Below, piece after piece: positions 14,300-20,968 of a DNA stretch of 20,968 bases (the stretch's first letter is position 1; the number at the start of each line of letters is the position of its first letter). This stretch comes from CAZQLE01 sp964593905 (lineage in GTDB: Bacteria > Chloroflexota > Anaerolineae > Anaerolineales > Anaerolineaceae). The translations under genes and the position numbers were made by a program. Below the pieces are notes generated by a model. The model did not search any database. It was not told the origin of the DNA and saw only the letters and a list, made by a program, of their open reading frames with translations. The stretch covers positions 1-20,968 of the forward strand of contig CAZQLE010000052.1 in the NCBI GenBank assembly GCA_964593905.1, written 5' to 3'.

Positions 14300-15265
14300 G
14301 TGACAACTCTTAGTAATATGGTAACACCGAAAGTCGAGCGTGAAGCTGAAGCTCGGAACTACGGCAAATTTGTCATCAGCCCGCTTGAACGCGGCTATGG
14401 CGTGACGCTGGGCAATGCCCTGCGCCGGGTTTTGTTGTCCTCTCTGGAGGGCGCCGCCGTAACTTCCATCCGAATCTCGGATGTGCTGCACGAGTTCAGT
14501 GATATTCCCGGCGTGCGTGAAGATGTTATCCAGGTTACGCTGCAAATTAAGCAGCTCCGCATTCGCCTGCATGATGTAGATAGCGCCCATCTCCACCTCG
14601 AGGTTCGGGGTGAAGGTGAAGTGACTGCTTCTGATATTCAGGTGCCCGCGGAAGTGGAAATTATCAACCCTGATCTGTATCTGTTCACGGTGGATGATGC
14701 CCATACCAATCTGGAAATCGATTTTACTGTAGAACGCGGGCGGGGTTACTCGCCGGCGAATGAACGAAGTGGACGCTTGCCCATTGGTGAACTGCCGGTG
14801 GATGCCATCTTTAGCCCGGTCAAACGGGTGAACTGGTCTGTGGCAAATGCCCGTGTAGGCCAGAGCACCAATTATGACCGCCTGGTCCTTGAGATCTGGA
14901 CGGATGGCACTGTAAACCCCGAGAGTTCATTGGGCATGGCCTCAAAAATCTTGATCGACCATCTGCGCTTCATCTCTGGCATCAGCGAGGAAACTCTGCT
15001 GGGTGTGGTGGAGAAGGAAGTTACCGGCAGCCGGTTGACCAGCGAAGCCGCTGAAACCCCGATCGAGAATCTCGATCTTTCGGTGCGTGTCTTCAACTCG
15101 CTCAAACGTACAGGCATCACCACTGTGGGTGATGTGCTTGAGCTGCTGGAAAAAGGTGAAGAGGCCGTGATGTCCATTCGCAATTTCGGCGAAAAGAGTC
15201 TCGACGAATTGCGCCAGAAGATGCAGGAAAAGGGCTTTCTGCGAAATGACAAACCTACGGAGTAA
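14300..15265 (+). CDS. rpoA: DNA-directed RNA polymerase, alpha subunit
   Basis: The 321-residue protein has both domains. The N-terminal dimerisation domain (about 1-235) includes GKFVISPLERGYGVTLGNALRRVLLSSLEGAAVTS. The C-terminal DNA-binding domain (about 255-315) has VRVFNSLKRTGITTVGDV and RNFGEKSLDEL. The Arg, Asn and Lys of VRVFNSLK match the residues that contact UP elements in E. coli. The start is GTG at 14300, backed by AAAGGGG at 14287-14293. An ATG at 14318 lacks a binding site. It stands at its standard place between rpsD and rplQ. Confidence 0.98.
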   Translation: MTTLSNMVTPKVEREAEARNYGKFVISPLERGYGVTLGNALRRVLLSSLEGAAVTSIRISDVLHEFSDIPGVREDVIQVTLQIKQLRIRLHDVDSAHLHLEVRGEGEVTASDIQVPAEVEIINPDLYLFTVDDAHTNLEIDFTVERGRGYSPANERSGRLPIGELPVDAIFSPVKRVNWSVANARVGQSTNYDRLVLEIWTDGTVNPESSLGMASKILIDHLRFISGISEETLLGVVEKEVTGSRLTSEAAETPIENLDLSVRVFNSLKRTGITTVGDVLELLEKGEEAVMSIRNFGEKSLDELRQKMQEKGFLRNDKPTE

Positions 15266-15271
15266 GTAGAA

Positions 15272-15652
15272 ATGCGACATCAGGTTGCTGGTTATAAACT
15301 TGGACGAAGCACCGGTCAGCGCAACGCATTGCGCCGCACTATGGTTCGCCAGCTTTTTGAGCACGAGAAGATTCAGACCACTCGTGCCAAAGCAATGGCG
15401 ATCCGCGGCGACGCTGAACGACTGATCACATTGGCACGCAACAGCGCGAATGGCACGGAGATTGAAAAAGTGAATGCCCGCCGGTTGGCAGACGCCCGTT
15501 TGGGCGGAGCCGCAGAGTCGGTCAAGAAACTCTTTGATGATATTGCTCCGCGTTTTGCTAACCGCAAAGGCGGTTACACGCGCATCGTCCGGTTAGGACC
15601 CCGCCTCGGCGACGCCGCTGAAATGGTCCTGCTGGAACTGGTTGAGGAATAA
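15272..15652 (+). CDS. rplQ: 50S ribosomal protein L17
   Basis: The 126-residue product is bacterial L17. It opens MRHQVAGYKLGRSTGQRNALRRTMVRQLFEHEKIQTTRAKAM, and the C-terminal part has FANRKGGYTRIVRLGPRLGDAAEMVLLELV. L17 lies at the tunnel-exit side of the 50S. It follows rpoA by 6 nt, with a binding site (ACGGAG, 15257-15262) inside the end of rpoA. A 23-nt gap then leads to truA with no terminator visible, so the transcript probably runs on. Confidence 0.98.
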   Translation: MRHQVAGYKLGRSTGQRNALRRTMVRQLFEHEKIQTTRAKAMAIRGDAERLITLARNSANGTEIEKVNARRLADARLGGAAESVKKLFDDIAPRFANRKGGYTRIVRLGPRLGDAAEMVLLELVEE

Positions 15653-15675
15653 TCCACCCGGGAAATCCGGTTGGA

Positions 15676-16455
15676 ATGGCACGTTACCAGATTATTCTTG
15701 CCTACGACGGCACGCACTTCTTTGGCTTTCAACGCCAGGGAAAGCAGCGCACCGTTCAGGTTGAAGTAGAGACGGCTTTACGTCGTCTTGGCTGGCAGGG
15801 TGAAAGCATCCTGGCGGCCGGGCGCACTGATACCGGGGTGCATGCCTCGGGGCAGGTGATTGCCTTTGACCTGAACTGGACCCACGGTCCAGAAGCCCTT
15901 GGCAAGGCGCTGAATGCGGCGCTCTCACCCGATGTTGCGGTGAGAGCTGTAAAAGAGGTGCATGCCTCTTTTCATCCGCGGTACGATGCGCGCGAACGCA
16001 GCTATCGCTATCAGATTTTCTGTGAGCCGCTGCGTGACCCGCTTCGTGAGCGCTATGCCTGGCGGGTCTGGCCGGGAGTGGATTTTGATCTGCTCGGGGA
16101 TGCTGCGCGGTATCTACCCGGCACGCGAGACTTTGGCGCCTTCGGAACCCCGCCCCGGCCCGGAGGAACGACCATTCGCACGGTGATGACCGCTACCTGG
16201 AAGCTGCAAGCCGGGAGTCTGCTGTTCGAGATTTCTGCGAACGCCTTTTTGTATCATATGATACGGCGGGTGGTTTTTTTGCAGGTGCTTGTTGGTCAGG
16301 GACGCCTTTCACTTGAAAAGTTTGCCCTGGCGGTTGAGCAGGCTCAACCGCAGACCCCTGGTCTGGCGCCTCCACATGGTCTTAATCTCACCCGAGTGCG
16401 GTACGAGCCGTCGCAGGCAGAAGAACAAGCTTTGGAATGTGCAATTGATCTGTAA
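15676..16455 (+). CDS. truA: tRNA pseudouridine synthase A (38-40)
   Basis: The 259-residue enzyme converts uridines 38-40 of the tRNA anticodon arm to pseudouridine in the cytoplasm. The catalytic Asp is D52 in AAGRTDTGVHA (47-57), the TruA signature. YDGTHFFGFQRQ at 10-21, RSYRYQI and the C-terminal LYHMIRR (about 195-201) also match. It lies 23 nt after rplQ and 29 nt before rplM, the rplQ-truA-rplM-rpsI order common outside Proteobacteria. No ecfA/ecfT transporter genes intervene, unlike in Bacillus. The binding site is weak (GGTTGGA). Confidence 0.97.
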   Translation: MARYQIILAYDGTHFFGFQRQGKQRTVQVEVETALRRLGWQGESILAAGRTDTGVHASGQVIAFDLNWTHGPEALGKALNAALSPDVAVRAVKEVHASFHPRYDARERSYRYQIFCEPLRDPLRERYAWRVWPGVDFDLLGDAARYLPGTRDFGAFGTPPRPGGTTIRTVMTATWKLQAGSLLFEISANAFLYHMIRRVVFLQVLVGQGRLSLEKFALAVEQAQPQTPGLAPPHGLNLTRVRYEPSQAEEQALECAIDL

Positions 16456-16484
16456 GATTGTAACTTTGAATGGAGAAAATGACC

Positions 16485-16910
16485 GTGGAAAAGACCTACG
16501 TCATTAAGGGAAGACCAGAAGCGGAATGGCTGCTGATCGATGCAAAAGATCAGGGGTTGGGCCGCCTTGCCACTCAGATTGCTTATTATTTGATGGGCAA
16601 ACACAAGCCTACATTTACGCCTGGCGTAGAGATGGGTGACTATGTCATCGTCATCAATGTCAGCCAGCTTGCGCTGACCCAGAAGCGTATGGATACCAAG
16701 TTCTACCATCGCCACTCGGGCTATCCCGGTGGGACCACCAGCGTCAAGCTGCGTGATCAGATGCTGAAGTATCCCGATCGTGTGATTCGCAGCGCGGTTT
16801 GGGGCATGCTGCCGCACAACAGCGTTGGCCGCCACCTGCTGAAACGCTTGAAAGTATACGGCGGGAGCGAGCATCCGCATGAAGCTCAGACCCCACGCCC
16901 GGTTTCGTAA
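16485..16910 (+). CDS. rplM: 50S ribosomal protein L13
   Basis: The L13 body is clear: WLLIDAKDQGLGRLATQIAYYLMGKHKPTFTPG, then the KFYHRHSGYPGGTTSVKLRD signature and GMLPHNSVGRHLLKRLKVYGGSEHPHEAQ. L13 is an early 50S assembly protein. The start is uncertain: ATG 16470, ATG 16479 and GTG 16485 are all in frame. The only binding site, GGAG (16472-16475), is 9 nt from the GTG but only 3 nt from the second ATG, so the GTG (141 residues) is chosen. The first ATG would give 146 residues. It pairs with rpsI 14 nt downstream. Confidence 0.95.
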   Translation: MEKTYVIKGRPEAEWLLIDAKDQGLGRLATQIAYYLMGKHKPTFTPGVEMGDYVIVINVSQLALTQKRMDTKFYHRHSGYPGGTTSVKLRDQMLKYPDRVIRSAVWGMLPHNSVGRHLLKRLKVYGGSEHPHEAQTPRPVS

Positions 16911-16924
16911 AGGAGCAGTGATCT

Positions 16925-17320
16925 ATGACCGTTCAGTATTTTGAAGGTATTGGCCGCCGAAAAGCTGCAACCGCACGGGTGCGCATCATGAGTGGTTCTG
17001 GGAACCTCATCGTGAATGATCGGCCTGGTAATGATTATTTCCCCCGCATGGGCGATGTCGAAGCGCTCATGGGTCCGCTGGAAGCCGTTGGCCTCGATTT
17101 CAAAGGCTATGATATTACCGTCAAAGTTGTTGGCGGCGGCATCACCGGTCAGACCGATTCGGTAAAGCTGGGCCTGGCCCGCGCCCTGATCAAGATGGAT
17201 GGCGAATTAAAGCCGACCCTCAGTCACGGCGGTTTCTTGACCCGCGATCCGCGCATCAAGGAACGCAAGAAGCCAGGTCTCAAACGCGCCCGCAAGGCCC
17301 CGACCTACACCAAACGCTAG
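16925..17320 (+). CDS. rpsI: 30S ribosomal protein S9
   Basis: The 131-residue product is S9: FEGIGRRKAATARVRIMSGSG at the start, VGGGITGQTDSVKLGLARALIKM around residues 71-93, and the tail RDPRIKERKKPGLKRARKAPTYTKR. The terminal Lys-Arg reaches the P-site tRNA anticodon stem. It is 14 nt after rplM with AAAGGAG (16910-16916) as binding site. It is the last gene of the ribosomal cluster and is followed by a strong terminator. Confidence 0.98.
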   Translation: MTVQYFEGIGRRKAATARVRIMSGSGNLIVNDRPGNDYFPRMGDVEALMGPLEAVGLDFKGYDITVKVVGGGITGQTDSVKLGLARALIKMDGELKPTLSHGGFLTRDPRIKERKKPGLKRARKAPTYTKR

Positions 17321-17336
17321 AGCGTATGCTTTATGC

Positions 17337-17354
17337 CTGTCTCGTTTGAGACAG
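17337..17354 (+). other. Short perfect hairpin just after rpsI
   Basis: CTGTCTC (17337-17343) and GAGACAG (17348-17354) form a perfect 7-bp stem with loop GTTT, 17 nt past the rpsI stop. The following bases are G/T-rich (TGTTGGTGTG) without a clean T-run. It may be a weak first stop or a 3'-end stabiliser upstream of the main terminator at 17398-17431. Confidence 0.45.
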
Positions 17355-17397
17355 TGTTGGTGTGTGTGGGTTTGCCCAAATTGTCTGGGTATGGATG

Positions 17398-17431
17398 CAC
17401 CCCCGGAGGTTTTCTTCCGGGGGTGTTTTTT
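17398..17431 (+). terminator. Strong intrinsic terminator of the ribosomal cluster
   Basis: CACCCCCGGA (17398-17407) pairs perfectly with TCCGGGGGTG (17416-17425) around an 8-nt loop, followed at once by six T (17426-17431). This is a textbook rho-independent terminator on the + strand, 77 nt after rpsI. No A-run precedes the stem, so it should work in one direction only. Confidence 0.93.
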
Positions 17432-17455
17432 GTGTTGGGTGGGGTGTGTTTTGCC

Positions 17456-17498
17456 CCCTCTCAGCGGCGCGGTTTTCGTGGTTTCGCCGCTGGGAGGG
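17456..17498. repeat. 14-bp inverted repeat between the terminator and mazG
   Basis: CCCTCTCAGCGGCG (17456-17469) pairs with CGCCGCTGGGAGGG (17485-17498), 14 pairs with one G-T, and a 15-nt loop. No T-run follows on either strand. It may be a back-up 3'-end structure, a protein-binding palindrome, or part of the mazG 5' region. The rest of the gap up to 17704 shows no further gene. A weak TACAAT (17578-17583) without a good -35 is the only promoter hint before mazG. Confidence 0.6.
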
Positions 17499-17704
17499 TT
17501 GAGGTGGATCCCGCTGGACTTTGCGAATGGCCCTGTCGGCCACGCCCGCACAGACTGGTTTTCATGGGATAAGCGGGTACAATTAGCCCGTGTTTCTTGT
17601 GTTAGATTCGATTTTGCAGTCACCTGTGTTAAGGATCTGCGATGTTTTATTTTGCTCTCGGGTGGCAAGTTGAGCGCTCTTATTAACAGTTTTCTGGAGG
17701 CAGC

Positions 17705-19177
17705 ATGAACGGTGGAATTACAATTCTTGGGCTGGGACCCGGCGACCCGCAGCTTTTAACCCGCCAGGCGTGGGACTGGTTGAACACCTGTGGCGAGGTG
17801 TATCTGCGCACCACACAGCACCCGACCGTTGCGGCGCTGCCCGCCAGCCTGGAGCAGCATAGCTTTGATGAACTTTACGACAGCAGCCAGCGTTTTGAAG
17901 AGGTGTATGAACAAATTGTGCAGCGCATTCTGGAACTGGGCGCGCGCGCGCAGGGTGTAACCTACGCTGTGCCGGGTGACCCGTATGTGGCTGAGTGGAC
18001 CGGGCCCGAGATTGTGCGCCGCGCAAAGGCGCTGGGGCTTCCGGTGCGGGTGATGTGTGCACCGAGCTTTTTAGAGCCGACCTTTGCTGCGCTGGAGATT
18101 GATCCTTTTCCCGATCTGGTGATGATTGACGCCATGCAGTTGGCGGCCAAACATCACCCGCTTTTCCCGCCGACTTCTCCGGCGTTGATTGCGCAGGTTT
18201 ATAACCGGCGCATTGCGGCCGAGGTCAAACTGACCCTGGGTGAGGTTTACCCCGATGAATATGCGGTGGTGCTGGTGCATGGGGCCGGGACGGCCGGGCA
18301 GGTGGTGGAGCGCTTAAAGCTGTATGAGATCGACCGCAGTGGGCATGTGGGGCTGCTGACCAGCCTGTATGTGCCGCCGCTGGATGCCGATAGCTCATTT
18401 GAGGCGTTTCAAGATCTGGTGGCTCATTTGCGCGCGCCAGAGGGCTGCCCGTGGGACCGTGAGCAAACCCATCAGTCGCTGCGCACTTCGCTGTTGGAAG
18501 AGACCTATGAGGTGTTGGCGGCGCTGGATGCAGAAGATGGTGAGGCGTTATGTGAAGAACTGGGTGATTTGCAGATGCAGATTGTGATGCATGCCCAGAT
18601 CGCGGCCGAGGAGGGTGAGTTTCGCATGCGCGATGTGCTGAGCGGAATTCACCGCAAGATTGTTTTTCGGCACCCGCATGTTTTTGGCGAAGTGAAGGTG
18701 GATGACGCCTCAGGGGTGTTGGTGAACTGGGAGAAACTGAAGGCCGCTGAACGCAAGGCCAGGGGCCAGGACGGCGAAAAGGGGCTGCTGGATGGTGTGC
18801 CCAAGACCTACCCGGCGCTTTCGCAGGCCCAGGCGTATCAGGCACGCGTGGCGCGGGTGAATTTTGACTGGTCTGAAATCGATGGGGTGCTGCAAAAGGT
18901 GCACGAAGAGCTGGCCGAGGTGGCGGCTGCGCCGGATGCTGAACAGCGCGCCAAGGAACTGGGTGATTTGTTGTTTGCGGTGGTGAACCTGGTGCGCTGG
19001 CACAAAGTGGACGCTGAAAGCGCGCTGCGCGAGACCAACAACCGTTTCCATCGCCGCTTTGCGCATGTCGAAAAGCGGGTTAAAGAAAGCGGTAAACAGC
19101 TTGGCGATTTGAACCTGGCCGAGCTGGATGTATTCTGGAATGAAGCCAAACGGCTTGAAAAAGAGCAGGGCGCTTAG
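17705..19177 (+). CDS. mazG: Tetrapyrrole-methylase-like domain fused to MazG NTP pyrophosphohydrolase (YabN-type)
   Basis: The 490-residue protein has two parts. Residues 1-225 resemble the SAM-dependent tetrapyrrole (corrin/porphyrin) methylase fold, with GLGPGDP at 9-15 and YAVPGDPY near 87-94. Residues 235-490 are a full two-repeat MazG: repeat 1 has E265, E266, E269 with E285 and D288, and repeat 2 has E401, E402, E405 with E418 and D421. MazG hydrolyses NTPs to NMP and pyrophosphate, often as house-cleaning. The methylase substrate in such fusions is not known to me. GGAGG (17696-17700) precedes the ATG. Its stop overlaps the convergent neighbour by 4 nt. Confidence 0.93.
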   Translation: MNGGITILGLGPGDPQLLTRQAWDWLNTCGEVYLRTTQHPTVAALPASLEQHSFDELYDSSQRFEEVYEQIVQRILELGARAQGVTYAVPGDPYVAEWTGPEIVRRAKALGLPVRVMCAPSFLEPTFAALEIDPFPDLVMIDAMQLAAKHHPLFPPTSPALIAQVYNRRIAAEVKLTLGEVYPDEYAVVLVHGAGTAGQVVERLKLYEIDRSGHVGLLTSLYVPPLDADSSFEAFQDLVAHLRAPEGCPWDREQTHQSLRTSLLEETYEVLAALDAEDGEALCEELGDLQMQIVMHAQIAAEEGEFRMRDVLSGIHRKIVFRHPHVFGEVKVDDASGVLVNWEKLKAAERKARGQDGEKGLLDGVPKTYPALSQAQAYQARVARVNFDWSEIDGVLQKVHEELAEVAAAPDAEQRAKELGDLLFAVVNLVRWHKVDAESALRETNNRFHRRFAHVEKRVKESGKQLGDLNLAELDVFWNEAKRLEKEQGA

Positions 19178-20052
19178 CCGCCGAAGAAGGGTTCGGCAAA
19201 GCCCTGGCCGCAGCCATGAACGCAAAATACATCGCCGGCCAGGGGCTGGGCTGCCCGGGCAGCCGAACTTAGATCTTCCCAGGCCGAGGTGACATATAAC
19301 TGGTCGAGGTTTTCACCGCCAAAGATGCAGCTCGAAGGCTGCTCCACCGGCAGCAGAACCTCGGCCATTTTTTTGCCCTGCGGGTCGTAGCGAATCAGCT
19401 TCCAGCCGCCCCAGCGTGCGCTCCACAGACAGCCCTCGCGGTCCACGGTCATCCCGTCTGGAAAACCGGGTTCTTGGGGGTCGTGCACCACAACGCGCGG
19501 GTTGGCAATTTCGCTGGTAAGCGGGTCAAATTCAAAGCCGAGGATGGTTTTTCGCAGGGTGTCGGTAAAGTAAAAAGTCTGCTGATCCGGGCTCCAGGCC
19601 ATGCCATTGCTAATGGTGTAATCTGTGCCCTGCAAGGTGACCTGTTGGTGTTCATCCAGCCGAAACAGCCGCCCCGCTGGCCGCGGGTTCAGCGCGGGGC
19701 CAGCGTACATGCTGCCGGCCCAGAAACGGCCGGCCGGGTCAACTTTGCCGTCATTGAAGCGCACCTGCGGACGCTCGGCTTCAGGGTTGGCATAAAATTT
19801 CAGCGCAGTGGTTTCACCATCCCAGCCGGCAAATCCGCGGTTGGTGGCGGCGATAAACCCCCCTGAGCGGCGAAAACCGAGTGTGGTGACGGCGTGTTCA
19901 AACTGCCAGGTGCGGCGCTGCCTCAGTGCGGGATGGTAACGCTCGATGCGCTGATTGCGGATATCGACCCAGTAGAGCGCCTGCCCTGCCACAGACCAGA
20001 GCGGACCCTCACCCAGCCAGTTGTTAACTGAAAGAAGATGCTCGACTTCCAT
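19174..20052 (-). CDS. SMP-30/gluconolactonase-family protein
   Basis: The 292-residue six-bladed propeller protein matches the SMP-30/gluconolactonase/LRE family. The metal ligands equivalent to E18, N103, N154 and D204 of human SMP-30 are E15 (GEGPLW), N100 (RFNDGK), N149 (SNGMAWS) and D199 (FPDGMTVD). R98 matches the substrate-contacting Arg. Members open sugar lactones or related esters, and the substrate here cannot be read from sequence. No signal peptide is seen. The ATG at 20052 is preferred over a GTG at 20067 because GGAG lies 9 nt upstream on this strand. It is the last gene of the minus-strand group. Confidence 0.9.
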   Translation of the reverse strand: MEVEHLLSVNNWLGEGPLWSVAGQALYWVDIRNQRIERYHPALRQRRTWQFEHAVTTLGFRRSGGFIAATNRGFAGWDGETTALKFYANPEAERPQVRFNDGKVDPAGRFWAGSMYAGPALNPRPAGRLFRLDEHQQVTLQGTDYTISNGMAWSPDQQTFYFTDTLRKTILGFEFDPLTSEIANPRVVVHDPQEPGFPDGMTVDREGCLWSARWGGWKLIRYDPQGKKMAEVLLPVEQPSSCIFGGENLDQLYVTSAWEDLSSAARAAQPLAGDVFCVHGCGQGFAEPFFGG

Positions 20053-20070
20053 GCAGACACACTCCACGCA

Positions 20071-20529
20071 TCAGGGGGTAGGTGTGACCGGAACGGCGAG
20101 CCGCACCGCCAGGCGGGTGATGCGGTGTTCGCCGTCCGGTTCAAAGGTCAGGTTCAGGTTAGCCAGACCGGCGGCATATTGCACATTGTAATATGCGCTG
20201 ATCACCCCGTGGTCGAAACGTACGTCTTCGACCTCAAGCTGTTGAAATTCACCCAACGGCGCCAGTTTTTGCTGCAACTGAGCAAAATCTTCAAGCTGAA
20301 AGTCTTCTGCCAGTTGGGGGGCAAAGTTTTGACCAAAGCGCGCAAAATCATTCTGGGCCAGAGCCGCCAGCAGATTCTCGGCGGCCGGTGTGGCGTAAAG
20401 CAGGGCTTTGTCTTTTGCACTGCCTTCCAGCGGCTGCGCTTCGCGCCGGCTGAGCGAGTTTAAGCCCAGCACCAGCAGGGTGAGAACCAGAATGATGATC
20501 AAGACGGCGCGCGGTCGGGTGAGTTTCAT
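20071..20529 (-). CDS. Small membrane-anchored protein, DUF3887-like
   Basis: The 152-residue product has a basic start (MKLTRPR) and one hydrophobic segment at about residues 8-24, with the rest outside, so it is an anchored or possibly lipid-free exported protein. No lipobox Cys follows. Residues 48-145 (AENLLAALAQNDFARFGQNF, EFQQLEVEDVRF, VISAYYNVQYAAG) resemble DUF3887, a domain of unknown function. It starts 3 nt after the tryptophanase stop with no clear binding site, so translational coupling is likely, and ends 18 nt before the SMP-30 gene. I do not know its role. Confidence 0.75.
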   Translation of the reverse strand: MKLTRPRAVLIIILVLTLLVLGLNSLSRREAQPLEGSAKDKALLYATPAAENLLAALAQNDFARFGQNFAPQLAEDFQLEDFAQLQQKLAPLGEFQQLEVEDVRFDHGVISAYYNVQYAAGLANLNLTFEPDGEHRITRLAVRLAVPVTPTP

Positions 20530-20532
20530 GGG

Positions 20533-20968
20533 TTACAGGGGTTCGAAGCGGCAGGTGAAGTGGCGCATGAGCGGTGCGGCGTAGGTGAGGCGGTAGCCGC
20601 GCAGCGATTCTCTGGATTGCGCCAGTTCCAAAAGGGTATCGGCCACATAATCCATGTGGGTTTGCGTATAAACCCGGCGCGGGATCGCCAACCGCACCAG
20701 TTCGAGCCGCGGGTAGACCATTTCGCCGGTTTCAGGATCGGGGTGGGCAAACATGACCGAGCCAATTTCACAACCGCGCACAGCGCCCTGCAAATATAAA
20801 GCAGCCGCCAGCGCCTGACCGGGGAATTCTTCATGCGGAATGTGGGGCAGCATCCGGCCGGCATCGATATAGATGGCGTGACCGCCGGCCGGCTCGATGA
20901 TGGGGATGCCGCCTTCGAGCAGGCGCTGCCCCAGGTAAGCGGTCTGTCCCAGGCGGTAAGCCAGATAG
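20533..20968 (-). CDS. tnaA: Tryptophanase-like beta-eliminating lyase, C-terminal part (partial)
   Basis: The last 144 residues are in the window, and the gene continues past the right edge. Blocks LLEGGIPIIEPAGGHAIYID, MLPHIPHEEFPGQALAA, VRGCEIGSVMF, VRLAIPRRVYTQTHMDYV and MRHFTCRF align by eye with the tryptophanase/tyrosine phenol-lyase family (PLP enzymes). Two residues favour tryptophanase: Ile in EIGS (codon 20764-20766), where tyrosine phenol-lyase has Arg, and His in RHFT (codon 20560-20562), where the phenol-lyase has Phe. The reaction would be L-tryptophan to indole, pyruvate and ammonia. The PLP lysine lies outside the window. It appears to be the upstream gene of the minus-strand group. 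Confidence 0.88.
   Translation of the reverse strand, partial: YLAYRLGQTAYLGQRLLEGGIPIIEPAGGHAIYIDAGRMLPHIPHEEFPGQALAAALYLQGAVRGCEIGSVMFAHPDPETGEMVYPRLELVRLAIPRRVYTQTHMDYVADTLLELAQSRESLRGYRLTYAAPLMRHFTCRFEPL

Noticed and set aside
17556..17583. Promoter for mazG with TACAAT at 17578-17583
   Set aside because: The -10 is fair, but the -35 position reads TGGTTT (2 of 6) and no extended -10 is present. It is too weak to list as a feature.
17346..17708. A 120-codon frame on + in the gap after rpsI
   Set aside because: It starts at TTG without a binding site, runs straight through the intrinsic terminator and the 14-bp stem, and its residues are low-complexity.
19474..19866. A 130-codon frame on + opposite the SMP-30 gene
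   Set aside because: It is antisense to conserved metal-ligand codons of the minus gene and has no family pattern.
1..20968. A novel defence, mobile or CRISPR-type system
   Set aside because: I looked on both strands for repeats with spacers, integrase, transposase or toxin-antitoxin pairs, tRNA genes and attachment-site repeats. None is visible, and nearly all coding space is known housekeeping genes.

Overview
This window is the main ribosomal-protein super-cluster of a bacterium: the str tail, then S10, spc and alpha, then truA-rplM-rpsI, followed by a short stretch of ordinary metabolic genes. Everything from 1 to 17320 is on the + strand. Three features point to a non-proteobacterial, moderately GC-rich lineage. 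The zinc-binding forms of S14, S4 and L36 are present. L24 carries a four-Cys C-terminal ribbon. The order is secY-adk-map-rpmJ-rpsM-rpsK-rpsD-rpoA-rplQ-truA-rplM-rpsI. The overall impression (protein style, GTG starts, and the neighbouring methylase-MazG, SMP-30 and tryptophanase genes) fits Chloroflexota, perhaps Anaerolineae. That placement is inference from memory, not a search.

Layout: 1-438 holds the end of tuf and rpsJ. At 439-723 a non-coding stretch breaks the canonical S10 operon. It holds a 10-bp inverted repeat, an extended -10 promoter candidate and a structured leader before rplC. From 724 to 9604 runs rplC-rplD-rplW-rplB-rpsS-rplV-rpsC-rplP-rpmC-rpsQ-rplN-rplX-rplE-rpsZ-rpsH-rplF-rplR-rpsE-rpmD-rplO, tightly packed with several ATGA overlaps. 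At 9638-12491 lie secY, adk and map. A near-consensus sigma-70 promoter (TGGACA, 17 nt, TATAAT) overlaps the map stop codon. It would drive rpmJ-rpsM-rpsK-rpsD-rpoA-rplQ (12549-15652), probably continuing into truA-rplM-rpsI (15676-17320). A strong intrinsic terminator at 17398-17431 ends the cluster.

From 17705 there is a different set: a tetrapyrrole-methylase/MazG fusion on +, meeting tail to tail (4-nt overlap) a minus-strand group. In transcription order that group is a tryptophanase (C-terminal part only, running off the right edge), a small membrane-anchored DUF3887-like protein, and an SMP-30/gluconolactonase-family protein.

The ribosomal genes supply small- and large-subunit proteins. 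secY, adk, map, rpoA and truA supply secretion, nucleotide balance, N-terminal processing, transcription and tRNA modification, the usual growth-linked companions. I looked for an undescribed system and did not find one. The points of interest are regulatory (leaders, embedded promoter, tandem hairpins), the lack of infA at its usual place, a partly lost zinc site in Adk, and the small membrane protein between tryptophanase and the SMP-30 gene. No tRNA, rRNA, CRISPR, IS or phage signal was seen.
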